Shown here: positions 1-5,194 of the stretch, piece after piece
Layout: each line of letters starts with the position of its first letter
Numbering within the stretch: position 1 is the stretch's first letter
Assembly: GCA_007132685.1 (NCBI GenBank)
Contig: SLOC01000028.1
Coordinates: forward strand, 1 to 10,638
Length of the DNA stretch: 10,638 nucleotides
From: Candidatus Saccharimonadota bacterium
Lineage (GTDB): Bacteria > Patescibacteriota > Saccharimonadia > Saccharimonadales > SLHW01
Direction: 5' to 3'
Made by a program: the position numbers and the translations under genes
The notes under the pieces: model-generated
Database searches by the model: none
What the model saw: only the letters and a program-made list of their open reading frames with translations
Told to the model about the DNA's origin: nothing

Positions 1-734
1 ACATTGCTGTGCACGGCCAATTTGGTGCGGATACCAGCTTCGCGTGAGATTTCTTTAATCTCAACGGCGCCGCCTTCCATTTCTGGTACTTCGTTTTGGA
101 AGAGAAGCTTCACAAACTCAGTCGAGCCACGACTGACTACAAGTTGTGGTCCGCGGAAGCCACGCTCAACGTCCTTGAGGTATACCTTTAGTCGTTGACC
201 GGGGTGATGTCGCTCGCCTTGGATTTGCTCGCTGCGTGGCAAAATTCCTTGAGCTTTGCCTAGGTCAACCCGTACGATGTTGCCCTCCACACGGGATACG
301 ATGGCATTTATAATCGTGCCGATCTTGTCTTCGTACTCAGTAAGTACGATTTCTCGCTCTGCTTCACGCAGGCGCTGCAAGATTACTTGCTTAGCGGTTT
401 GAGCAGCAACACGGCCAAAGTCCTTGATGTTCTCGTGGACTTCGACGGTATCACCAACCTTGGCATCTTTGTCAATCGCCTTGGCATCTTTTTGGCTGAT
501 TTGGGCCTTTTCGTTCTCGACAGCATCAACCACCTCTTTTTCAATGTAGATATCTACGTCACCGGTGTTTAGGTTGAGGGTTGCGCGCACTTCTTGCTCG
601 CGCTCACCGTGGTCACGACGATAGGCGGCAGCCAATGCCTGTTCGACAACGGCCTTTACGGCGTCTTCGTCTAAATTCTTCTCCTCAGCGATAGAGCGTA
701 CCGCGGTCGCGATTTGTTTAAAGTCAATATTCAT
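1..734 (-). CDS. nusA: Transcription termination/antitermination factor NusA, N-terminal part (runs off the left edge)
   Basis: NusA binds RNA polymerase and modulates pausing, hairpin-dependent termination and antitermination. The visible 244 residues read from ATG at 734 to the window edge without a stop. Residues 1-125 match the NusA N-terminal polymerase-binding domain (start MNIDFKQIATAVRSIAEEKN). Residues 135-202 form an S1 RNA-binding domain (KIGTIINAIVSRVEGNIVRVD, ending LVVSRG). From about 205 the first KH domain begins, with the family signature VPEMEGGAVEIKEISREAGI at 216-235. The remaining KH domains lie outside. The start is fixed by GGAGAG six bases upstream and by the family N-terminus. 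No rimP-like gene precedes it, unlike in many bacteria; the neighbour is a divergent aminopeptidase. It has its own promoter and a leader of about 100 nt containing a hairpin. Identification is secure; only the 3' part is unseen. Confidence 0.96.
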   Translation of the reverse strand, partial: MNIDFKQIATAVRSIAEEKNLDEDAVKAVVEQALAAAYRRDHGEREQEVRATLNLNTGDVDIYIEKEVVDAVENEKAQISQKDAKAIDKDAKVGDTVEVHENIKDFGRVAAQTAKQVILQRLREAEREIVLTEYEDKIGTIINAIVSRVEGNIVRVDLGKAQGILPRSEQIQGERHHPGQRLKVYLKDVERGFRGPQLVVSRGSTEFVKLLFQNEVPEMEGGAVEIKEISREAGIRTKLAVHSN

Positions 735-740
735 ATTCGT

Positions 741-746
741 CTCTCC
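741..746 (-). promoter_or_regulatory. Shine-Dalgarno site of nusA
   Basis: The minus strand reads GGAGAG, then six bases (ACGAAT written 740 to 735 as A-C-G-A-A-T), then ATG at 734. This is one of only two clear ribosome-binding sites in the window, and it decides the nusA start. Confidence 0.85.
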
Positions 747-776
747 TTTTTTCTTGAACGGATTGTGTCGTTTTGT

Positions 777-789
777 ACTACGTCGTAGT
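777..789. repeat. Perfect inverted repeat in the nusA leader
   Basis: ACTACG, one central base, CGTAGT: a perfect 6-bp dyad centred on 783, between the leader hairpin and the nusA ribosome-binding site. In RNA it could form a 5-bp stem with a 3-nt loop. As DNA it has the shape of a small operator half-site pair. Function unknown. Confidence 0.5.
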
Positions 790-799
790 TGCTTAAATG

Positions 800-831
800 A
801 AAAAATCCGACCCAAGTGGTTGAGGCCGGAT
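800..831 (-). terminator. Terminator-like hairpin at the start of the nusA leader (possible attenuator)
   Basis: On the minus strand AUCCGGCCU (831-823) pairs with GGGUCGGAU (813-805), giving 9 bp with two G-U wobbles around a 9-nt loop. The U run covers 805-800, the first U being the last paired base. The wobble at 826/810 would be an A-C mismatch in plus-strand RNA, which supports a minus-strand RNA structure. It begins about 5 nt after the predicted nusA transcription start. No gene ends here, so it is not an ordinary 3' terminator. It could attenuate nusA or protect the 5' end of the mRNA. Confidence 0.6.
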
Positions 832-843
832 GCTTCAATGATA

Positions 844-872
844 ATTCTACACTACTGCTTATTTATCGTCAA
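844..872 (-). promoter_or_regulatory. Sigma-70-type promoter of nusA
   Basis: The minus strand carries TTGACG (872-867), a 17-bp spacer (866-850) and TAGAAT (849-844). Both hexamers are close to consensus and the spacing is ideal. The predicted start is about 835-838, giving a leader near 100 nt to the nusA ATG. The rplS promoter has the same form (TTGACG, 17 bp, TAGGAT). Confidence 0.85.
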
Positions 873-889
873 GAAGCCCGCTCCTGCTG

Positions 890-987
890 GCTGTTCGTCG
901 CCAGTCGTTAGTCACCAGTCGCCTGTCTATTGCTACACATAGCCCTTACCCTAATTCCTATTTCCGAATTTCTGATTACTAATTTCT
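890..987. repeat. Degenerate 7-bp tandem repeat array between the nusA and pepN promoters
   Basis: Read in steps of seven on the plus strand, 897-931 gives gtcgcca, gtcgtta, gtcacca, gtcgcct, gtctatt. Positions 953-987 give aattcct, atttccg, aatttct, gattact, aatttct. Both blocks keep one 7-nt phase across three less similar heptads (932-952). The first unit, 890-896, is weak. The array lies between two divergent promoters and codes for nothing recognisable. It resembles in style the heptanucleotide repeats known from filamentous cyanobacteria; relationship and function are unknown. Confidence 0.6.
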
Positions 988-990
988 GGA

Positions 991-999
991 TGATACAAT
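991..999 (+). promoter_or_regulatory. Extended -10 promoter of the aminopeptidase gene
   Basis: TG-a-TACAAT: an extended -10 with TG one base before the hexamer at 994-999. Only seven bases separate the hexamer from ATG at 1007, so transcription should begin at or next to the start codon. No good -35 is seen at 17 bp (TCTGAT, 971-976, inside the heptad array). Confidence 0.65.
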
Positions 1000-1006
1000 C
1001 TAAGTA

Positions 1007-3634
1007 ATGGGAAAATCAGTTACACATCTACTGGACTATTTCGAGCCAGAACACTACGACCTAGGGCTTGAACTCGATAAAACGGCGATGAGCTTCTCTG
1101 GAAAGGTCAAAATAGATGGTAAAAAGGTTGGTCGCCCGACTAAACGAATCACGTTGCATCAAAAGGATTTAAACATCAGCAAAGCAACGATTAAAAAACA
1201 TGACAAGAAACGCGGCGAGACCGCCGTCGAGGTTATCAGAATTGTTCATCACGAAAGTTACGATGAAGTCCGCCTACATTCTAATGAGACACTGTACCCA
1301 GGTAACTACGAGATTGAGCTGACGTTTGACGGGAAAATTACGACACAGATGAACGGCGTCTATCCGTGTAACTTCACCCACAAGGGCAAGAAAAAACAGT
1401 TGCTAGCGACCCAGTTCGAGAGTCATCACGCCAGAGAAGTATTCCCGTGCGTTGACGAGCCAGCTGCTAAGGCAACCTTCCAATTGACCACACATACCGA
1501 AGTAGATGAAACCGTGCTTTCTAATACGCCCGTTGAAACACAAGAGACGTCTGACGGTAAGCTCGTCACCAAATTCGAAAAAACACCGATTATGAGCACC
1601 TACCTCCTTGCGTTCGCGACTGGCGAGCTTGATTACAAGGAGACTAAGACAAAAACAGGCGTCACCGTGCGTGCCTATGCGACACCTGACAACGTGGAGT
1701 ACGTCGAGTTTGCACTGGATGTCGCCAAATCGTGTCTGGAATTTTATGACGAATACTTCGCTATCTCCTATCCCCTCGAAAAATGCGACATGATAGCCTT
1801 GCCTGATTTTGCCAGCGGAGCGATGGAGAACTGGGGGCTTATCACTTATCGTGAGCAAACCTTACTTGTTGACCCGGAAAACACCACTATTACCGCCAAG
1901 CAATATGTGGCGATGGTCGTAGCGCATGAACTCGCACACCAGTGGTTCGGCAACCTGGTCACTATGGAGTGGTGGACAGACCTATGGCTCAATGAGGGCT
2001 TCGCCAGCTGGGTCGAGTACCTGGCGGTAGACGACCAGTTCCCTGATTGGCATATGTGGACGCAGTTTTTGGCGACCGAACAGCAGCAAGCAATGCGACT
2101 CGACACACTTGAAGAAACGCACCCAGTAGAAGTACCAATTAAACACCCGGATGAAATCAGGACGATTTTTGACGCGATTAGTTACAGTAAGGGCGCCAGC
2201 CTGATACACATGCTACATGATTATTTGGGTCCAGAAGCCTTCCAGGCAGGTTTGCGCACGTACCTCGAGCGCCACAAATGGGGCAATACGAAAACAACTG
2301 ATTTATGGCAAGCACTCGAAGACAGTAGCGACCAGCCGGTACGCTCGTTTATGCACGAGTGGACAAGCCAATCCGGCTTCCCGCTAGTGCGCGCAAATGT
2401 AGAAGACAAGCAGGTTAGCATATCACAGGAGCGGTTTACGACTGACCCAGAAGTTGGCGCAGCGACTAAGACGAGCTGGCCGATTCCCCTACTGAACCCT
2501 GACAATGAATTGCCTGACTTATTTACTAAGCGTGACATGAACGTGGCCATACCAGCAGCTACATTTACTAAGCTAAACCAAGGGCAAAGTGGGTTTTATC
2601 GGACGCTGTATAACTCTAGTCACCTCGAACAACTTGGCCGACAGATACGCAAGGGCAAACTATCAGAGATTGATCGAATCGGCGTGGTGAGTGACGTACT
2701 AGAAGGCGCAAAATATGGTTATGCTGATAGCGTAGACGCTGCGGCGTTCTTGGAAAACTTCGCTGATGAAGACAGCTATGCGCTTTGGGAGGTGATAAGC
2801 ACATGGCTTGGATCGATGCGGCTCGTCATGAACGACGATTCACTCCGCGAGGCAATGAAACCGTTTGTCCGTTCATTGGTAGCACAGCAGCTCAATCGGC
2901 TCGGCTGGGACATGTCTGATTCTGATAGTTACTTTGATAAATTACTGCGTCCGACGATTATTAACATGGCTGCTGGGTCGGATGAAACATGGGTAGTTGA
3001 AAAGTGTCAGGAACTGTTTGCGGAAATCCATGACGTAGACGAGGTACGCTCTGATCTACGCCAAGGGGCATTGGTCAAGAATGTAAAACGCGGGCTCGTG
3101 CATCCGGACTTACGCGGAGCGGTCTTTGGCACGGTTGCGCGTCGCGGTGATGAAGAAACCTTCGATAAACTCGTAGGCCTGCATAATACATCTCATCTGA
3201 GTGAAGAAAAAACGACACTCGCTGCAGCTATCACCGCTTTCCGCCAGCCTGAACTGATTGAGCGGGCGTTAACAATGACTACCTCGTCAGACGTGAGACT
3301 GCAAGACGTGTCGTTTTGGATTGCTTATAGCTTTTTGAATCGCTACGCAAAAGAACGAACATGGGAGTGGCTCAAAGATAACTGGAGCTGGCTCGAGCAT
3401 AACCTCGGCTCTGACCTGAGCTTTTACCGCATGCCGCTCTACGCTGCACGAGCATTTACTGGTGATAAGTTTAAGCAGGAGTACCAGGCATTCTTCAAGC
3501 CAAAGCTGAGCCCTGCGCTAGAGCGACCATACAAGCAAGGGCTGGAAATGCTCGACTGGCAAACCCGCTGGCGCGATTCAAGCCGTAAGCCGCTTACCAA
3601 TCACTTTACGTCCAAATATCCAAAAACAACGTAG
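1007..3634 (+). CDS. pepN: M1-family zinc aminopeptidase (PepN/puromycin-sensitive type)
   Basis: A metallopeptidase that removes N-terminal amino acids from peptides, probably for cytoplasmic peptide turnover, since no signal peptide or membrane segment is visible. It has 875 residues, normal for the family. The order is an N-terminal beta domain (about 1-205), then the thermolysin-like catalytic domain with exopeptidase motif GAMEN (271-275), zinc motif HELAH (307-311), third zinc ligand Glu330 in LNEGFA, and the likely catalytic Tyr393 in DAISYSKGAS. The C-terminal half (about 520-860) fits the helical ERAP1_C-like domain. The spacing HExxH-X18-E is exact. The ATG at 1007 is supported by the N-terminus (KSVTHLLDYFEPEHYDL) and by the extended -10 just upstream; no ribosome-binding site is present. 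Its last 29 bp overlap yraN on the other strand. The symbol denotes the family; substrate preference is not readable. Confidence 0.95.
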   Translation: MGKSVTHLLDYFEPEHYDLGLELDKTAMSFSGKVKIDGKKVGRPTKRITLHQKDLNISKATIKKHDKKRGETAVEVIRIVHHESYDEVRLHSNETLYPGNYEIELTFDGKITTQMNGVYPCNFTHKGKKKQLLATQFESHHAREVFPCVDEPAAKATFQLTTHTEVDETVLSNTPVETQETSDGKLVTKFEKTPIMSTYLLAFATGELDYKETKTKTGVTVRAYATPDNVEYVEFALDVAKSCLEFYDEYFAISYPLEKCDMIALPDFASGAMENWGLITYREQTLLVDPENTTITAKQYVAMVVAHELAHQWFGNLVTMEWWTDLWLNEGFASWVEYLAVDDQFPDWHMWTQFLATEQQQAMRLDTLEETHPVEVPIKHPDEIRTIFDAISYSKGASLIHMLHDYLGPEAFQAGLRTYLERHKWGNTKTTDLWQALEDSSDQPVRSFMHEWTSQSGFPLVRANVEDKQVSISQERFTTDPEVGAATKTSWPIPLLNPDNELPDLFTKRDMNVAIPAATFTKLNQGQSGFYRTLYNSSHLEQLGRQIRKGKLSEIDRIGVVSDVLEGAKYGYADSVDAAAFLENFADEDSYALWEVISTWLGSMRLVMNDDSLREAMKPFVRSLVAQQLNRLGWDMSDSDSYFDKLLRPTIINMAAGSDETWVVEKCQELFAEIHDVDEVRSDLRQGALVKNVKRGLVHPDLRGAVFGTVARRGDEETFDKLVGLHNTSHLSEEKTTLAAAITAFRQPELIERALTMTTSSDVRLQDVSFWIAYSFLNRYAKERTWEWLKDNWSWLEHNLGSDLSFYRMPLYAARAFTGDKFKQEYQAFFKPKLSPALERPYKQGLEMLDWQTRWRDSSRKPLTNHFTSKYPKTT

Positions 3635-3962
3635 CCTCATCCTCATCAACTGAAATAACTCCAAGCTGGTGCTCGCCCCTGAAGTCATGCTCGGCTACCC
3701 AGCGCTCCGCAGCATACGTCATCTGATCTAGTTTTTGCGGGGTGACGTATTCGTGACCACGCCCATAAGCTGTGGTTGAGCGATACTTCACTTCGATGAA
3801 ATACAGTCGCCGTCGTTTTTTGGCAATAATATCAATCTCGTAACTTGGTGTTTTGAAATTTTGGTGCAGCACTTTGAATTTCTGCTTCTTTAGGTACTGA
3901 AGGGCAATCTCTTCACCATATTGCCCACGTTCGGTTGAGGACTGAGAAGGCTTATTGCTCAT
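3606..3962 (-). CDS. yraN: YraN/UPF0102 family endonuclease-like protein
   Basis: A 118-residue protein of the UPF0102 family, which has a restriction-endonuclease/Holliday-resolvase-like fold; its cellular role is poorly established. Family hallmarks are visible: YGEEIALQYL (16-24) with the N-terminal acidic residue, YEIDIIAKK (41-49) with Asp44, and FIEVKYR (55-61) with Glu57 and Lys59, together a PD-(D/E)xK-like core. GRGHEYVTPQKLDQM (67-81) matches the family's conserved Lys helix. The ATG overlaps the rnhB stop in an ATGA arrangement, and GAGGG lies six bases upstream inside rnhB, so translation is probably coupled to rnhB. The rnhB-yraN pairing is common in bacteria and suggests a nucleic-acid repair role. 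The 3' end overlaps the convergent aminopeptidase gene. Confidence 0.9.
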   Translation of the reverse strand: MSNKPSQSSTERGQYGEEIALQYLKKQKFKVLHQNFKTPSYEIDIIAKKRRRLYFIEVKYRSTTAYGRGHEYVTPQKLDQMTYAAERWVAEHDFRGEHQLGVISVDEDEATLFLDIWT

Positions 3963-4522
3963 AACTTACCCTCGAGAAGTTTACGAATTGGCGCAAAAGA
4001 TGTTCGATGTAGCGGCGTAACTCCATGTATCAACAAAGCCTCGAGATGATGTTTGGTGCCATAGCCAACATGGCGTTCGAATCCGAATCCTGGGTAGCGA
4101 GCTGCCTGCTCGGCCATATACTCATCACGGGCGACTTTGGCTACTATGCTGGCAGCGCTGACGCAAGGATAATCAAGGTCAGCTTTTACCGCTGTAATTA
4201 CCCCTGTAACACCAGGGAGGAAGTTTTGATTCCCGTCAATGATAATTTGAGATGTCCTTTCGAGCGGAAAATCTGCCGTAGCACGCTCAGCGGCCAACCG
4301 GAGCGCAGACGAAAGCCCGATGTCGTCTATTTCTGCGTTGCTTACCCAGCCGAGTCCGACGTAGGCATTGTTTTGTATAAGCTCTGCCAGCCGCGAACGC
4401 TCTTGTTTTGATAAACGCTTGGAGTCGGTAAGACCTACGATATCGGTCTTGAGCGCGACAGCACCGACAACAAGGGGTCCAGCCCAACACCCACGACCTA
4501 CTTCATCTATGCCAATCGTCAT
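3959..4522 (-). CDS. rnhB: Ribonuclease HII
   Basis: Cleaves RNA in RNA/DNA hybrids and starts removal of single ribonucleotides misincorporated into DNA. It has 187 residues, slightly short but within the family range. Motifs: GIDEVGRGCWAGPLVVGAV (4-22) with catalytic Asp6 and Glu7 and the GRG loop (9-11); DSKRLS (33-38); IIIDGN (93-98) with Asp96; KADLDYPCVSAASIVAKV (113-130) with the probable fourth carboxylate Asp115; GYGTKHH (153-159) with Tyr154, matching the family's junction-recognition tyrosine. All four catalytic carboxylates are therefore present. The ATG at 4522 sits almost at the N-terminal beta strand, as usual, and lies six bases after an extended -10, so the message is probably leaderless. 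It is co-transcribed with yraN (4-bp overlap). Confidence 0.96.
   Translation of the reverse strand: MTIGIDEVGRGCWAGPLVVGAVALKTDIVGLTDSKRLSKQERSRLAELIQNNAYVGLGWVSNAEIDDIGLSSALRLAAERATADFPLERTSQIIIDGNQNFLPGVTGVITAVKADLDYPCVSAASIVAKVARDEYMAEQAARYPGFGFERHVGYGTKHHLEALLIHGVTPLHRTSFAPIRKLLEGKL
3969..3973 (-). promoter_or_regulatory. Shine-Dalgarno site of yraN inside the rnhB 3' end
   Basis: The minus strand reads GAGGG, then six bases, then the yraN ATG at 3962. It supports initiation at the ATGA overlap and contrasts with the absence of such sites before the promoter-proximal genes. Confidence 0.75.
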
Positions 4523-4528
4523 CTACTC

Positions 4529-4537
4529 AGCATAACA
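4529..4537 (-). promoter_or_regulatory. Extended -10 promoter of rnhB-yraN
   Basis: The minus strand reads TG-T-TATGCT (4537-4529), followed by six bases and the rnhB ATG (4522). The predicted start falls on or beside the ATG. The -35 region overlaps the inverted repeat at 4541-4558 and has no consensus hexamer. Confidence 0.55.
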
Positions 4538-4540
4538 AAC

Positions 4541-4558
4541 CTGCTACACACGTAGCAG
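4541..4558. terminator. Hairpin between rplS and rnhB (probable rplS terminator)
   Basis: CTGCTAC, loop ACAC, GTAGCAG: a perfect 7-bp inverted repeat with a 4-base loop. It lies about 30 bp beyond the rplS stop on the minus strand. There it is followed only by GTTTG, so it is a weak terminator in that direction. The plus strand has TTTT after the stem, but no plus-strand gene ends here. It overlaps the -35 position of the rnhB promoter, so an operator role is also possible. Confidence 0.5.
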
Positions 4559-4588
4559 TTTTCGATTAATTAAGACTGTGGAATCGAA

Positions 4589-5143
4589 TTATTTGTCGTC
4601 TGACTTTTTGTCGTCAGCTGACTTCTCTGACGAAGTCTCTTTGGGTTTTTCTTCGTCTTTGTCGTCGGTCTGCTTCTCAGCTGAGGTACCTTCTACTGAC
4701 TCAGGTGCAGTGTCTTCAGCAGCAGCCTCTTTTGTCTCCGCGGCAGGCGCATCATCAACAGCAACTTCATTGGCAGCATTGGTCTGTTCTTGGTCAAAGG
4801 CTACACTGCTTAGTCGGGCGGATTTTCCGGTTCGTTCACGCATGTAACTGAGGTACTTACGGCGCACCTTGCTGCGTTTGACTACTTCGATCTTTACGAC
4901 AGTCGGACTGTGCATCAAAAAGCTCTTTTCAACACCAACACCGCTGCTGACTCGCCGAACTGTAATTCGACTAGACGGGCTGTTCTTGCGATCGGTGCGA
5001 ATTACAAGGCCCTGAAAAACCTGGACTCGCTCTTTGCTGCCTTCGCGAATCTTCTGGTGAACACGTACAGTGTCACCGGAGCGAACATCAACAACGCGTG
5101 GTTTTTTGAACTTGGCTTCCACCTGCTTAATAACTGATTCCAT
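4589..5143 (-). CDS. rplS: 50S ribosomal protein L19 with a long charged C-terminal tail
   Basis: L19 sits at the 30S-50S interface of the ribosome. Residues 1-111 cover the full family: RSGDTVRVHQKIREGSKERV (21-40), FQGLVI (43-48), RRVSSGVGVEKSF (63-75), MHSPTVVKIEVV (77-88), VRRKYLSYMRERTGKSARL (93-111). L19 normally ends about there, at 110-120 residues. This protein continues to 184 with a low-complexity tail of Asp, Glu, Lys, Ala, Ser and Thr that looks disordered. The tail continues the same open frame and its reading is clean. The start is the only sensible one: ATG at 5143, 9 bases after a strong -10, with no ribosome-binding site. It is followed by rnhB and yraN, a widely conserved order; the usual rpsP-rimM-trmD partners are absent here. 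Confidence 0.95.
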   Translation of the reverse strand: MESVIKQVEAKFKKPRVVDVRSGDTVRVHQKIREGSKERVQVFQGLVIRTDRKNSPSSRITVRRVSSGVGVEKSFLMHSPTVVKIEVVKRSKVRRKYLSYMRERTGKSARLSSVAFDQEQTNAANEVAVDDAPAAETKEAAAEDTAPESVEGTSAEKQTDDKDEEKPKETSSEKSADDKKSDDK

Positions 5144-5152
5144 AACGGGTCT

Positions 5153-5181
5153 ATCCTACACAACTCCCTCGCCTACGTCAA
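5153..5181 (-). promoter_or_regulatory. Sigma-70-type promoter of rplS
   Basis: The minus strand carries TTGACG (5181-5176), a 17-bp spacer and TAGGAT (5158-5153). Nine bases follow before the rplS ATG at 5143, so the leader should be 0-3 nt. It nearly matches the nusA promoter, including a GTG just before the -10. It lies in the 51-bp gap after the ATPase stop, where no terminator is seen. Confidence 0.8.
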
Positions 5182-5194
5182 GTAATTATGTCTG

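Noticed and set aside
800..845. tRNA-like look of the nusA leader (hairpin plus a ttcaatga stretch)
   Set aside because: No acceptor stem, anticodon arm or correct arm spacing can be drawn; only one hairpin is supported.
754..942. 62-codon plus-strand open frame in the nusA/pepN gap
   Set aside because: It runs through the nusA promoter, the leader hairpin and the heptad repeats, has no ribosome-binding site and resembles no protein family.
890..987. CRISPR array or iteron-type replication origin
   Set aside because: The units are only 7 bp, degenerate and without spacers, no cas or replication-initiator gene is near, and no DnaA-box cluster was noticed.
1403..1858. 151-codon minus-strand open frame inside the aminopeptidase gene
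   Set aside because: It is fully covered by the catalytic domain of the aminopeptidase, including the GAMEN region, with no promoter or recognisable product of its own.
4578..4847. 89-codon Ser-rich plus-strand open frame opposite rplS
   Set aside because: It is the antisense of the low-complexity L19 tail, whose codons read as Ser/Ala-rich on the other strand; the L19 frame is unambiguous.
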